In this document: in pieces, positions 17,829-27,354 of the stretch
Numbering within the stretch: the stretch's first letter is position 1
Layout: the number at the start of each line of letters is the position of its first letter
DNA from: Plebeiibacterium sediminum
GTDB taxonomy: Bacteria; Bacteroidota; Bacteroidia; Bacteroidales; Marinilabiliaceae
Direction: 5' to 3'
DNA length: 60,491 nt
Assembly: GCF_026013605.1 (NCBI RefSeq)
Contig: NZ_JAPDPJ010000038.1
Coordinates: 1-60,491, forward strand
Notes under the pieces: model-generated
Told to the model about the DNA's origin: nothing
Seen by the model: the letters and a program-made list of their open reading frames with translations, nothing else
Databases searched by the model: none
Program-made: the position numbers and the translations under genes

Positions 17829-17935
17829 AAATTAAGCTATTTTTTAAGTATAAAATTAAGTATAATTTAAGCTTAAAATTAAGCTAATTAAGTAACTTAA
17901 GATTTACTTAAAAATATAAATATATTACTTAAATA
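17829..17935. repeat. About 12-bp periodic TTAAG repeat tract in a divergent promoter region
   Basis: TTAAG begins at 17832, 17844, 17856, 17867, 17879 and 17888 in direct orientation (steps of 12, 12, 11, 12 and 9 bases). CTTAA follows on the same strand at 17896, 17907 and 17928. The core TTTAAGCTTAAA (17866-17877) is palindromic. One more TTAAGT sits just before the ATG at 18016. The repeats resemble a cooperative binding array near one helical turn apart, though the tract is very AT-rich. Confidence 0.5.
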
Positions 17936-18015
17936 ACTTTATAACAATAATATAGCATTGTATTTTTGTTCATGATAACATTATTAAATATCTATTTACA
18001 TTAAACAATTAAGTC

Positions 18016-18384
18016 ATGCGTGCTATAAAATTAAGTATGGAAAGCTTCCTAATAAAGTGGGCTGAAATGTGTATTGACTGGTTTATGAATTTCTTTGCCG
18101 ACCCGGAATATTATTGGGTAGAAGAAAATTATCCTTCCAAACCTAAACCAACTACAAATTTACAGATTGAATCTGAAGTTGAAACAACTCAAAAAGTAAC
18201 ATCAAAAAAACACCGGTTAACAGGTTTATTTGTGGTTGATAAATTATTGGTTAAGTCTTTAAAAAGAAGTGTAAAATTAATTCAATCAACTCATAATATG
18301 TTAGTTGATATTATTTATCAAATTGATTGGCCTAAAATTAGACTTCCTCATAAACAGATGCTACAGCTTATAAAAATGGAATAA
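18016..18384 (+). CDS. Hypothetical protein (122 aa)
   Basis: No family recognised. It starts with an amphipathic, aromatic-rich segment (LIKWAEMCIDWFMNFFADPEYYW), has a polar linker (about 40-65) and a basic second half (KHRLTGLFVVDKLLVKSLKRSVKLIQ). No signal peptide or clear membrane span. It begins right after the TTAAG repeat tract, divergent from the regulator-like gene at 16641, and lies 39 bases before the DUF4105 gene in the same direction, so the two may be co-transcribed. Confidence 0.65.
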   Translation: MRAIKLSMESFLIKWAEMCIDWFMNFFADPEYYWVEENYPSKPKPTTNLQIESEVETTQKVTSKKHRLTGLFVVDKLLVKSLKRSVKLIQSTHNMLVDIIYQIDWPKIRLPHKQMLQLIKME

Positions 18385-18423
18385 CAATCAATTTGGTTAT
18401 ATTTGAACCAAATTGATTATTGT

Positions 18424-19629
18424 ATGGACAAATTCATTCACAGATTAGTACTTATTTTATTATTTAGTATTACTACTTTAAACATTAATTCAGCTAATAA
18501 ACTTTCTGATCAGGCAACTATTTCTGTATTAACTTGTTCTGAAGGCGAAGAATTGTATTCTGCATTTGGTCATTCTGCAATAAGAGTTTGTGATAAACCG
18601 AAAAATATAGATTACGTTTTTAACTATGGAACCTTTAACTTCAATACGCCTAATTTTTATTTAAAATTTGCCAATGGAAAATTAAACTACATGATTAGCT
18701 ATGGGTATTTTAAGCGTTTTTTACCTGAATATTTTAGAGAGAATCGAAGCGTAAATGAACAAATACTAAATCTAAATGCAAATGAAAAGCAACGGATTTT
18801 TGATGCATTAGTAACCAATTATAAACCAGAAAACAGATTTTATAAATACGATTTTTTCTATGATAACTGTGCTACTCGTATATATAAGATTATATCAGAA
18901 AATATTGATGGAGAAATAGTTATAGATGACAATACTAAAGAGCAATCTTCCTTTAGAATGTATTTGCATCATTATTTAGAAAATTCGCCATGGATAGAAA
19001 CTGGTTTGAATATACTATTGGGTCTGCCAACAGACAAAAATACAACGCATGTACAATCGGCATTTTTACCGGACTTTTTAATGCAGTTACTTGATCAGGT
19101 TAAGGTTAAAGATGGAAATGAGATAAAAAAATTAGTCATCTCAAATACCTTGTTATTAGAGAGAGATGAAAATAGCATAAAACAGGCTTCTTTAATCACA
19201 CCATCAATTGCATTCTGGCTGTTATTATGTATTGTTATTTCAATGATGCTAATTAATAAAGCTCAATTAAACAAAGTTTTAAGAGTATTTGATCGAACAC
19301 TATTTATGGTAGTTGGCTTTATAGGTTTGTTACTTTTATATCTATGGTTAATAACTGATCATCAGGTAACCAGGTATAATTTAAATATACTTTGGTCTTT
19401 TCCAACCTTTTTAATTATTGGTATTAAATTAGCTCATAGTAAGTTTATTAAATTAGTAATGACTTTGAACTTATTTTTACTTGTTATTTTTATTGTAGGT
19501 TGGTATATCATTCCACAATCTTTTCCACCAGCTACGTTACCTTTGGCAATTATTCTTGGAATTCGTGTTGTATTTAACCTAAAATCAGATTTTTACCATC
19601 CTAAATTAGCTTTTTTCAAGGAATCATAG
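18424..19629 (+). CDS. DUF4105 (Lnb N-terminal periplasmic domain) membrane protein
   Basis: A 401-residue envelope protein. I chose the ATG at 18424, which gives a signal peptide (MDKFIHRLVLILLFSITTL); the frame extends to a TTG at 18403. The periplasmic domain (about 25-190) carries the family's His motif FGHSAIRV and Cys motif DNCATRIY, suggesting a papain-like fold, plus VFNYGTFNF. The C-terminal third has several hydrophobic spans (for example IAFWLLLCIVISMMLI and TLFMVVGFIGLLLLYLWLI). The biochemical role of this family is not established; a hydrolase or maturation function is possible. Confidence 0.85.
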   Translation: MDKFIHRLVLILLFSITTLNINSANKLSDQATISVLTCSEGEELYSAFGHSAIRVCDKPKNIDYVFNYGTFNFNTPNFYLKFANGKLNYMISYGYFKRFLPEYFRENRSVNEQILNLNANEKQRIFDALVTNYKPENRFYKYDFFYDNCATRIYKIISENIDGEIVIDDNTKEQSSFRMYLHHYLENSPWIETGLNILLGLPTDKNTTHVQSAFLPDFLMQLLDQVKVKDGNEIKKLVISNTLLLERDENSIKQASLITPSIAFWLLLCIVISMMLINKAQLNKVLRVFDRTLFMVVGFIGLLLLYLWLITDHQVTRYNLNILWSFPTFLIIGIKLAHSKFIKLVMTLNLFLLVIFIVGWYIIPQSFPPATLPLAIILGIRVVFNLKSDFYHPKLAFFKES

Positions 19630-19764
19630 AACATTATTGAATTTAGAGCGTATAGTAAAAAAAATACGTGGTTTATTGGGTTTAATGCATGTTTTTTTAT
19701 TATGTACCACATAATATTAGAATGATTTATGTATTTTTATCCAAACATAAAAGAAGTGAATTAA

Positions 19765-21090
19765 ATGTCCTTTATATATAAGATATCTTTATCTGCATCC
19801 ATTTTATTAACTACCGGAATATTAAGTCTTTCCTTATTTGATTCTGGTGATTCTTTTGGTGGAGATTTTTTACCTCCAAAACCAACTGTATCCTCACATC
19901 ATATCTCTAATGTTTTTTCAGACCTGGAAGAATTTGAAGTAGTGGATCACAATGTGAATCGGTTTTTAAAACGAAATAATTTAGCTGGAGCATCACTTGC
20001 CATTGCTAAGGATGGTAAATTAGTTTTTGCAAAAGGTTACGGATTCGCAGATAAAGAACGTTCTATTAATGTTCAGCCATATAACTTGTTTAGAATTGCC
20101 AGTGTTTCAAAACTTATTACAGCTGTAGCTGTAATGAAGTTGGTTGAAGCAAATAAATTAACGCTGGAAAGTACGGTTTTTGGACCAGATGGAATATTGA
20201 ATGATTCAATATTTCTTGATTATAGAGATCCTAAAGTAGAAACAATTACAGTAAGAGAATTACTTAATCATTCTGCAGGTTGGACCAACAGATGGGGTGA
20301 TCCAATGTTTATGCCAAATGTAATCAGTAAAAAGTTAGGTGTAGATTATCCAATTGAAAGTGAAGATATTATAAGGTTTATGTTGCAAAAAAGGCTTCAT
20401 TATGCTCCCGGAACAATGTCTTCCTATAGTAATTTTGGTTACACCGTATTGGAACAAGTAATAGAAAAAGCTTCCGGAATGGATTATGAAATGTATGTTA
20501 AAACAAATGTTTTATATCCATTGGAAATTTTTGATATGCAAATTGGACGAAGCTATCCTTGGGAACGATTAGACCTGGAAGTTAAATATTACGAACCACA
20601 GGATGATTTTTTCGTTCCTGATCATTTAAATGCTGATAAACAAGCTTTAAGAAGCTATGGCGGCAATGACATTCACACATTAGGTGCTGCTGGAGGCTGG
20701 GTTAGCTCAACAACAGATTTATTACGTCTGGTTGTTGCCATTGATGGTTTTGATAATCCTAATGATCTTCTTTCGAAAGAGAGTATTAAAGAAATGGTCA
20801 GCAAAGAGTTAGTAGGTGGAAGCCCTCTGGGATGGCGTGGTGTCAGAGAAGGAAAATACTGGTATCGTACAGGAACACTTGCCGGAACATCAGCTTTAGT
20901 TATGAGAAAAGAGAATGGTATTTCGTATGCTATTGTATTTAATTCCAGCTCATGGAAAGGTCCTGTATTTGCGAACGATATTAAATATATGATGGATCAT
21001 ACGCTTGATAAAATTGAAGAGTGGCCGTCATATGATTTATTCAAGCTTAAAAACAACGATAAACCACAACGCAGAAAAACTATTTTCTAG
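19765..21090 (+). CDS. Serine hydrolase, beta-lactamase/class C PBP-like
   Basis: A 441-residue enzyme of the beta-lactamase fold (PF00144 type) with an N-terminal hydrophobic signal or anchor (about 6-25). The catalytic motif SxxK is SVSK (about residues 113-116), the YxN motif is YSN near residue 221, and the third region is YRTGTLAGTSA near residue 367. It has the family's LAGASLAIAKDGKLVFAKGYGFAD opening. Such proteins act as esterases, D-amino peptidases or low-specificity peptidases rather than true beta-lactamases. It is a single gene; no partner is evident. Confidence 0.9.
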   Translation: MSFIYKISLSASILLTTGILSLSLFDSGDSFGGDFLPPKPTVSSHHISNVFSDLEEFEVVDHNVNRFLKRNNLAGASLAIAKDGKLVFAKGYGFADKERSINVQPYNLFRIASVSKLITAVAVMKLVEANKLTLESTVFGPDGILNDSIFLDYRDPKVETITVRELLNHSAGWTNRWGDPMFMPNVISKKLGVDYPIESEDIIRFMLQKRLHYAPGTMSSYSNFGYTVLEQVIEKASGMDYEMYVKTNVLYPLEIFDMQIGRSYPWERLDLEVKYYEPQDDFFVPDHLNADKQALRSYGGNDIHTLGAAGGWVSSTTDLLRLVVAIDGFDNPNDLLSKESIKEMVSKELVGGSPLGWRGVREGKYWYRTGTLAGTSALVMRKENGISYAIVFNSSSWKGPVFANDIKYMMDHTLDKIEEWPSYDLFKLKNNDKPQRRKTIF

Positions 21091-21120
21091 CAAACAATTT
21101 CTTATATAGTTTGTTTTTTT
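21091..21120 (+). terminator. Weak intrinsic terminator
   Basis: GCAAAC pairs with GTTTG (21109-21113), followed by seven T, right after the serine hydrolase stop. The stem is short. Confidence 0.45.
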
Positions 21121-21208
21121 GCAATACTAACCATTTTGTGCTATCCGTAATTCATATTGAAACTTGTATAAATATTGAATTCATAGCGCATATATTAAGT
21201 TAAATTGC

Positions 21209-21691
21209 ATGATAGATATTTCAAAATTCGATATTACAGAATTACCTTTTGGTGAAAGAAGAACCAATTATAAACCAGACATACAATTATATACTTATCT
21301 CAAAGAAGAAGGTATTCGTAAAATGGTGAGTGATCATTATGATTTACTGGTTCAAAGTTCTATAAAAGATATTTTTCCTGATACTGAGGAATTACTTGAT
21401 GGAGCAAAGAAAAGGTCTTCAGATTTCTTTATACAAAGATTTGGAGGACCTGAGTACTATAAAATGACCAGAGGTAATCCAAGATTAGCTGATCGTCATT
21501 TACCATTTAAAATATCACCAAAAAGTAGAATTGTTTGGTTAGATTGTTACAGACAAGTTTTAAGTAAACTTGAAGGTGTTCCTGAAGAAGTAGTTTTAGC
21601 TTTTTGGAAATGGATTGATGAGTTTTCAAACTGGATGGTTAATCAGGATGATACGCCAACTTTTAAATTAAATTTTTCATTAGGTAAATAA
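21209..21691 (+). CDS. Truncated (2/2) haemoglobin, group II-like
   Basis: A 160-residue heme protein. The core FFIQRFGGPEYYKMTRGNPR followed by RHLPFKISPKSRIVWLDCY is the group II/III truncated globin pattern, with the proximal His at about residue 96 in RHLPF and a conserved Trp in the G helix. It carries about 30 extra N-terminal residues relative to the minimal fold. Likely binds O2 or NO or has a redox role in the cytoplasm. No electron partner is adjacent. The gene is monocistronic. Confidence 0.88.
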   Translation: MIDISKFDITELPFGERRTNYKPDIQLYTYLKEEGIRKMVSDHYDLLVQSSIKDIFPDTEELLDGAKKRSSDFFIQRFGGPEYYKMTRGNPRLADRHLPFKISPKSRIVWLDCYRQVLSKLEGVPEEVVLAFWKWIDEFSNWMVNQDDTPTFKLNFSLGK

Positions 21692-21932
21692 TAAAAATAA
21701 GATATCATTTACCTCCATTTAGAACATTACAAAATGTCTTATAGTTGTTATTATGTAAAATAAAATATATAGATATCTGAATGTTGATATTCTCTCGTCA
21801 AATAATTAACATCATTCATGTTCAAATAACATGTGTTTATAAGCTTCTTAAATAATTGACTGGAAAATTAAAATTGAATTTCTTAAGTTTATTTGTATTT
21901 AAATAAATAATACGTTCTTAATAAACTTCAAA

Positions 21933-22721
21933 ATGAAATTTCTTTATTTTTTACCATTAATTTTATTTTCAGTATCTGTTGCCAGTCAAAACAAAAAAGA
22001 AGTTCAATTTACTCTTGATACTTTAAATAAAGCGCATGAAAATTTATTACTAGATTACCAGGATTTACAACAGCAATGGAAAGAACAAAATCAGTTTTTT
22101 GAACATGTAAAAAGTAACTTTTTTCCAGCTGAAGATATTAATATATCTGTAAATCAGGCACCTGATAAATTTGATTCTATCTATAATGATATTATTAAAA
22201 AAGTTGTAAAACTTGGTGAAATCAACAGTAGTATTTCTGATTCACTTCGGAAAGAAATTTCTTTAAATCAAGAACTTATAGCTAAGAATAAAGTGTATTC
22301 TGATCTTATTCTATCTGCCTTAAATTCAGCTTCATTTCCTTCAAATGAAGCTGATATAATAGGAAAATGGGAGCTTTTTCTGAATCCTGTTATGATTCAG
22401 GGTAATCCTTATGAATCAGGCATCATCGGATATAACACCTTAGTTGTGGATGATTCTATTTCAGTGCATAATATTACTATGATAGAATTTGAGCCAGAAG
22501 AATTGGCAACTATATATTTTACAGGTGGTATTCAGCAAAAGTGCTTTTATTCTATCAATAACTTTAGTAAAAATTCACCTTATTCTATTCAATTTTCTAA
22601 GCAAGATGAGTTTAAAATGACTCTGGTTGTTTCCCCCATGCCAAATGGTTTAATGGTATCCTATGAAGCACCCAATAAAACAGATAAAGTTCTTTATTTC
22701 TATGGTTTGATGAAGAAATAA
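21933..22721 (+). CDS. Secreted hypothetical protein with coiled coil (262 aa)
   Basis: No family recognised. A signal peptide (MKFLYFLPLILFSVSVASQ) precedes a heptad-like region (about 22-130: LDTLNKAHENLLLDYQDLQQ and LGEINSSISDSLRKEISLNQ) that should form a coiled coil. The second half is a beta-rich domain with IGKWELFLNPVMIQGNPYE and a C-terminal VLYFYGLMKK. Probably periplasmic or surface exposed. It stands alone, 76 bases before the DUF493 gene. Confidence 0.7.
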   Translation: MKFLYFLPLILFSVSVASQNKKEVQFTLDTLNKAHENLLLDYQDLQQQWKEQNQFFEHVKSNFFPAEDINISVNQAPDKFDSIYNDIIKKVVKLGEINSSISDSLRKEISLNQELIAKNKVYSDLILSALNSASFPSNEADIIGKWELFLNPVMIQGNPYESGIIGYNTLVVDDSISVHNITMIEFEPEELATIYFTGGIQQKCFYSINNFSKNSPYSIQFSKQDEFKMTLVVSPMPNGLMVSYEAPNKTDKVLYFYGLMKK

Positions 22722-22796
22722 TCATTATTAAAATCATAATTAACTACAGAAAAAAGATAGAATTGTATATTTTTGCAGCTCACAAAGAGGAATTAA

Positions 22797-23063
22797 ATGC
22801 AAGAATATCAATCATTATTAGCAAAGCTGAAGGAAAATAAAAAATGGCCTTTACTGTACATGTTTAAGTTTATAGTTCCAAATGAAGATGGAAAAGTCGA
22901 TCAGGTAAAAGCCCTACTACCAAAACATGGAAATGTATCTTTTAAACATACTAAAAACTTAAAATATGTATCTATTACCTGTAAAGTGAGTATGAAAAAT
23001 GCTGAAGGTATTGTAGATATTACTGCTAAAGCAAATAAAATTGAAGGACTTATATCCCTTTAA
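22797..23063 (+). CDS. DUF493 family protein (YbeD-like)
   Basis: A small cytoplasmic protein of 88 residues with the ACT-like alpha/beta fold of the YbeD family. Visible are WPLLYMFKFIVPNEDGKVDQV at the front and TKNLKYVSITCKVSM in the middle, where the family has its central beta strands. Function is not firmly known; a small-molecule binding or lipoate-related role has been suggested for relatives. It is followed by a strong bidirectional terminator. Confidence 0.85.
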   Translation: MQEYQSLLAKLKENKKWPLLYMFKFIVPNEDGKVDQVKALLPKHGNVSFKHTKNLKYVSITCKVSMKNAEGIVDITAKANKIEGLISL

Positions 23064-23081
23064 TTAATATAACGAGAAAAT

Positions 23082-23130
23082 AAAAAAGCCTTGTGTAAGC
23101 ATTATTAAATGTTTACACAAGGCTTTTTTA
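23082..23130. terminator. Bidirectional intrinsic terminator
   Basis: AAAAAAGCCTTGTGTAA pairs with TTACACAAGGCTTTTTT (23113-23130). T-runs on both strands serve DUF493 (+) and the GH28 gene (-), which converge here. Confidence 0.9.
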
Positions 23131-23138
23131 TGTAATAT

Positions 23139-24674
23139 TTATTGGATAGATATCTCCGGATTAGTTGATGGATTGTTATTTAACACTTTAAAATCAGCAT
23201 TATTAACTATATCAAACGTTACGTTTTTTACATCTTTATTTACATTAAGCATTGTATCATTTTCAGAAATTAGTTTAATCGTTTTAAAATCAATATTATT
23301 CACATTAATCAATGATACCGGATATTCTTTAACTGTTTCTGATTTTACGTTTTTAAATGTGGCATTTTGAGTGTTTTCTAAAACGATTCCTCGTTTACTA
23401 TTCATCTTTAAGTTTTCAAAAAAGATTTGATCTACAAATTGATTATCAATCCCTTTAACTCGGACTGCATATTGCGAATTATTTGAGAATATGTTTTTGT
23501 AGTGGATATTTCTGAATGTTGGCAAGCTATCTGTTCTGGGTTGAATGGAGCTGCTTCCATAATGCATATTAATTTGAATAGCCTCGCGTTTAATATTATC
23601 CATTCTAATATTTTCAAACCATAAGTTTTCAATTACTCCTCCTCTACCTTTCATTGATTTAATTCTTAATCCCCGCTCTGTTTCACTAAAATCACAATCG
23701 TGTGCATATAAATTTCTGACTCCGCCAGACATTTCGCTTCCAATAACTACACCTCCATGTCCATGTTTAGTTTTACAGTTTTTTATCACTAAATTTTCAC
23801 AAGCTTTACCAACACGCCATCCATCTTCGTTTAAACCTGATTTTATGACAATACAATCATCTCCAGTAGAAAAATAGCAGTTATCAATCAATACACCATT
23901 ACAAGCATCAGGTATAATACCATCATTATTTCTACCTACAGTTATTACAGAAAGGTTTCTGGCAATAACACTCTCACAATAAATGAAATGTGTGGTCCAC
24001 ATTGGTCCAGATTGTAATTCTATACCTTCCACCAAAACTTTTTTACAGTTTACAAACTGAATTAAAGATGGTCGTAAGTATGAGGTTGGGTCAAAATCGA
24101 GACAATTTCTTTTTACAGGTTCAATCCCAGCTTCAACAAGATCATAAAGTTTTTTTAGAGATTCTAATTGTGTTGTTTTTGCTAAGTCCCACCAAACCTG
24201 TGCATTTCCTTTTACAATACCTTCTCCTGTAATTGCAACATTTTCCTGATCTTTAGAGTAGATAAATGGGTGATAATTCATACACTCCAAACCTTCCCAA
24301 CGTGTAAATGTAGGTACCGCATATAAAGGAATACTATCTATAAATGAAAGAACAGATCCCTTTGCCAAATTAAGATTCACATTAGATTTTAGTTCCAAAT
24401 ATGCTGTCCTCCATACACCTTCCGGTATTATTACTGTTCCACCACCTTCTTTATTGCACTTATCAATAGCAGTCTGAATGGCCTGCTGATTATTTATTGT
24501 TGAATCTGTTGTTGCTCCAAATGCAGTGATATTATATTGCTGCTGGTTAAATGTAGGAACATAAAAAATCTGTTTTCCCCAGGGAGTTACTTCTGTAATT
24601 ATGTTCTGTGTTTGATGCTTACAGCTCGTGACTATTAACAATAAAAATAAAGTTGAAATAATAATGCGTTTCAT
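23139..24674 (-). CDS. Glycoside hydrolase family 28 lipoprotein (polygalacturonase-like)
   Basis: A 511-residue pectin-active enzyme. The lipobox is LLLIVTSC with Cys18, so it is anchored to the envelope. The fold begins YNITAFGATTDST..NQQAIQTAID, the usual start of a GH28 right-handed beta-helix. The active-site motifs are present: GRNNDGI (Asn-x-Asp type) near residue 250, STGDDCIVIKSG near 273, and HGHGGVVIGSE near 306. The RGGVIENLWFENI region is also typical. The likely substrate is homogalacturonan or rhamnogalacturonan oligomers, acting exo or endo. No SusCD pair is adjacent, so it is not in a classical PUL here. Confidence 0.93.
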   Translation of the reverse strand: MKRIIISTLFLLLIVTSCKHQTQNIITEVTPWGKQIFYVPTFNQQQYNITAFGATTDSTINNQQAIQTAIDKCNKEGGGTVIIPEGVWRTAYLELKSNVNLNLAKGSVLSFIDSIPLYAVPTFTRWEGLECMNYHPFIYSKDQENVAITGEGIVKGNAQVWWDLAKTTQLESLKKLYDLVEAGIEPVKRNCLDFDPTSYLRPSLIQFVNCKKVLVEGIELQSGPMWTTHFIYCESVIARNLSVITVGRNNDGIIPDACNGVLIDNCYFSTGDDCIVIKSGLNEDGWRVGKACENLVIKNCKTKHGHGGVVIGSEMSGGVRNLYAHDCDFSETERGLRIKSMKGRGGVIENLWFENIRMDNIKREAIQINMHYGSSSIQPRTDSLPTFRNIHYKNIFSNNSQYAVRVKGIDNQFVDQIFFENLKMNSKRGIVLENTQNATFKNVKSETVKEYPVSLINVNNIDFKTIKLISENDTMLNVNKDVKNVTFDIVNNADFKVLNNNPSTNPEISIQ

Positions 24675-24818
24675 AGGTAATATTTAGTTTATATTTTAGA
24701 AATTATTAAATCTGTTACTGATGATTGTAATAGAAATACAATCGATTGCACACTAAAATATAAATTATTTGTGACACTATAAAATATTCGGATATCAGGT
24801 AGAGATAATAAACAAGAA

Positions 24819-24849
24819 AAGCCTTTTTAACGCATTGTTAAAAAGGCTT
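24819..24849 (-). terminator. Intrinsic terminator of folD
   Basis: AAGCCTTTTTAAC and GTTAAAAAGGCTT form a perfect 13-bp stem with a 5-base loop. On the minus strand a T-rich tail (TTTTCTTG) follows. Confidence 0.85.
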
Positions 24850-24879
24850 CTGTATATTTTCGAGAACGATAATTATACC

Positions 24880-25758
24880 TTAGTATATTTCGTTTTTAGC
24901 AGCTTTTAGCGTATTTAGCAATAAAGAAGCAATTGTCATAGGACCAACTCCTCCAGGAACCGGTGTAATGTATGAACATTTAGGAGCTACTTCATCATAA
25001 GCAACATCACCTTTTAATTTCCATCCTGATTTAGTTACATCACTTTTTACACGCGTTGTACCAACATCAATTACAACTGCGCCCTCTTTAACCATATTTT
25101 CTTTTACAAATTCTGGAGAACCAATAGCAGCTATAATAATATCAGCAGATAAACATACTTCTTTTAAGTTTGCAGTTCTACTATGACATACAGTAACTGT
25201 AGCATCACCCGGATAACCCTTTTGAGACAATAAAATACTCATTGGTCTACCAACAATGTTACTACGGCCTATAACCACTACATGCTTACCTGAAGTTTCT
25301 ATTTTATAGCGCTCAATTAACTCCATAATACCTTGAGGAGTAGCAGAAATAAATGCAGGTGAACCAATGCTCATTCGTCCGACATTTTGAGGATGGAAAC
25401 CATCAACATCTTTTCTATAATCTACAGCATCAGTTACTTTCTCCTCTGATATATGTTTTGGTAATGGTAATTGTACTATAAAACCATCAACATCAGGATC
25501 ATTATTTAATTCATCAACTTTTGCCAATAACTCCGCTTCTGTAACATCATCTTCAAAACGAATTAATGATGATTTATAACCTACATATTCACAGGCTTTA
25601 ATTTTGGCTGCCACATATGTTTCACTACCTCCATCGTGTCCAACTAAAATTGCTGCTAAATGTGGAACCTTCCCTCCTTTTTCTTTTATTTGAGCTACTT
25701 CCGCAGCAATTTCATCTTTTACTTTTTGCGAAGTTGTTTTACCGTCAATGATTTGCAT
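24880..25758 (-). CDS. folD: Methylenetetrahydrofolate dehydrogenase/methenyltetrahydrofolate cyclohydrolase
   Basis: A bifunctional one-carbon enzyme of 292 residues that interconverts 5,10-methylene-, methenyl- and 10-formyl-tetrahydrofolate using NADP. The catalytic segment [15 protein letters not shown] holds the Tyr and Lys; [14 protein letters not shown] and [14 protein letters not shown] (dinucleotide site) follow, and [10 protein letters not shown] lies near the end. Length and motifs are complete. It lies downstream of ffh with its own terminator between them, so it is probably transcribed separately. Confidence 0.96.
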   Translation of the reverse strand: MQIIDGKTTSQKVKDEIAAEVAQIKEKGGKVPHLAAILVGHDGGSETYVAAKIKACEYVGYKSSLIRFEDDVTEAELLAKVDELNNDPDVDGFIVQLPLPKHISEEKVTDAVDYRKDVDGFHPQNVGRMSIGSPAFISATPQGIMELIERYKIETSGKHVVVIGRSNIVGRPMSILLSQKGYPGDATVTVCHSRTANLKEVCLSADIIIAAIGSPEFVKENMVKEGAVVIDVGTTRVKSDVTKSGWKLKGDVAYDEVAPKCSYITPVPGGVGPMTIASLLLNTLKAAKNEIY

Positions 25759-25785
25759 AAAGCTTAGTTTATAAAGTTATATCAT

Positions 25786-25823
25786 AAAAAAAGCTGAAAG
25801 TAATAAACATACTTCCAGCTTTT
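25786..25823 (-). terminator. Intrinsic terminator of ffh
   Basis: On the minus strand AAAAGCTGGAAGTA pairs with TACTTTCAGCTTTT, followed by a T-run. Lies between ffh and folD. Confidence 0.85.
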
Positions 25824-25835
25824 AATCCTTCATTA

Positions 25836-27170
25836 TTATCTTCTTCCGAAAGGCATATTTTGCATCATGCGACCCATATTTTTACCTTTGGTCATCATGC
25901 GCATTACCTTACGAGTATCTTCAAATTGCTTAATTAATCTGTTCACTTCCTGAATGTTGGTTCCACTACCAACTGCAATTCTTTTTCTTCTGCTTCCATT
26001 TAAAATGGTCGGATTTTCTCTTTCGTCAGGAGTCATAGAATAAATGATTGCTTCAATTCCTTTGAATGCATCATCATCAAAATCCATATTTTTAATAGCC
26101 TTGCCCATTCCAGGAATCATACCAGCCAAATCCTTAAGATTACCCATCTTTTTGATTTGCTGTATCTGGCTTAAGAAGTCATTAAAACTGAACTGGTTCT
26201 TGGCAATTTTCTTTTGTAGCTTACGGGCCTCTTCAGCATCGAACTGTTCCTGAGCACGTTCCACAAGAGAAACGATATCACCCATACCTAAAATACGGTC
26301 TGCCATACGATTTGGGTGAAATACATCAAGTGCATCCATCTTTTCACCCATACCTACAAACTTAATCGGCTTGTCAACTACACTTCTGATTGAAAGCGCA
26401 GCACCACCACGGGTATCACCATCAAGTTTTGTTAGGATAACACCGTCAAAATTTAATCTGTCGTTAAATTCTTTTGCTGTATTAACGGCATCCTGACCAG
26501 TCATTGAGTCAACAACAAAAAGAATCTCTTCCGGGTTAATGGCTTTCTTGATAGCAGCAATTTCGTTCATCATTTGCTCATCAATAGCCAAACGACCCGC
26601 GGTATCCACAATTACAAGATCATAACCATTAGCTTTAGCATGCTTAATACCATCCTTGGCTAATTGAACAGGATCATTATTTCCTTCTTCTGTGTATACA
26701 GGAACTCCAATTTGTTCACCTAATACCTGTAACTGATTAATCGCAGCAGGACGATAAACGTCACCTGCAACTAATAAAGGTTTTTTACCTCTTTTAGTTT
26801 TTAATAAGTTTGCTAATTTACCGGTATGGGTTGTTTTACCTGAACCTTGTAAACCAGCCATTAAAATTACGGCAGGATTTCCTTTTATATTTATATCGAC
26901 AGATTCTCCTCCCATCAACTGTGCTAACTCGTCATGCACAATTTTAACCATCATTTGCCCTGGCTGAACAGCATTCAACACATCAGCACCTAAAGCCTTT
27001 TGCTTTACAGCTTCGGTAAATGTTTTGGCAGTTTTATAGTTAACATCAGCATTCAAGAGCGCTCTACGTACATCTTTTAAGGTTTCAGCAATATTAATCT
27101 CAGTAATTTTACCTTGACCTTTTAAAAGTTTAAAGGAGCGTTCTAGTTTTTCCGACAGATTCTCGAACAT
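25836..27170 (-). CDS. ffh: Signal recognition particle protein Ffh (SRP54)
   Basis: The GTPase of the signal recognition particle, 444 residues. It binds signal sequences of membrane proteins at the ribosome and pairs with 4.5S RNA and FtsY. The N domain (about 1-90) precedes the G domain with [15 protein letters not shown] (about residue 100), DTAGRL and [13 protein letters not shown]. The M domain (from about 295) starts after the [12 protein letters not shown] segment and includes the Met-rich tail [19 protein letters not shown]. All motifs are intact. The 4.5S RNA gene was not seen in the window. Confidence 0.97.
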   Translation of the reverse strand: MFENLSEKLERSFKLLKGQGKITEINIAETLKDVRRALLNADVNYKTAKTFTEAVKQKALGADVLNAVQPGQMMVKIVHDELAQLMGGESVDINIKGNPAVILMAGLQGSGKTTHTGKLANLLKTKRGKKPLLVAGDVYRPAAINQLQVLGEQIGVPVYTEEGNNDPVQLAKDGIKHAKANGYDLVIVDTAGRLAIDEQMMNEIAAIKKAINPEEILFVVDSMTGQDAVNTAKEFNDRLNFDGVILTKLDGDTRGGAALSIRSVVDKPIKFVGMGEKMDALDVFHPNRMADRILGMGDIVSLVERAQEQFDAEEARKLQKKIAKNQFSFNDFLSQIQQIKKMGNLKDLAGMIPGMGKAIKNMDFDDDAFKGIEAIIYSMTPDERENPTILNGSRRKRIAVGSGTNIQEVNRLIKQFEDTRKVMRMMTKGKNMGRMMQNMPFGRR

Positions 27171-27354
27171 CGTATTTTACTTTTTAATTTTTTTCAGACT
27201 GCAAAAATATAAAATATTTGGATATGAACTACCTATTAATTATACAAAGGTTAATTTAAAATAATATACGCTAAATTCTTGCATTTATAGATACATGTAC
27301 ATTACTTTTACTTTCTTATAAAAATGCCAGGAAAGAAAATTGTTTAAGAAGTTG

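Noticed and set aside
21144-21159. TCCGTAATT before the truncated globin gene
   Set aside because: Matches only nine of 16 positions, with no second half-site at 21 bases; likely chance.
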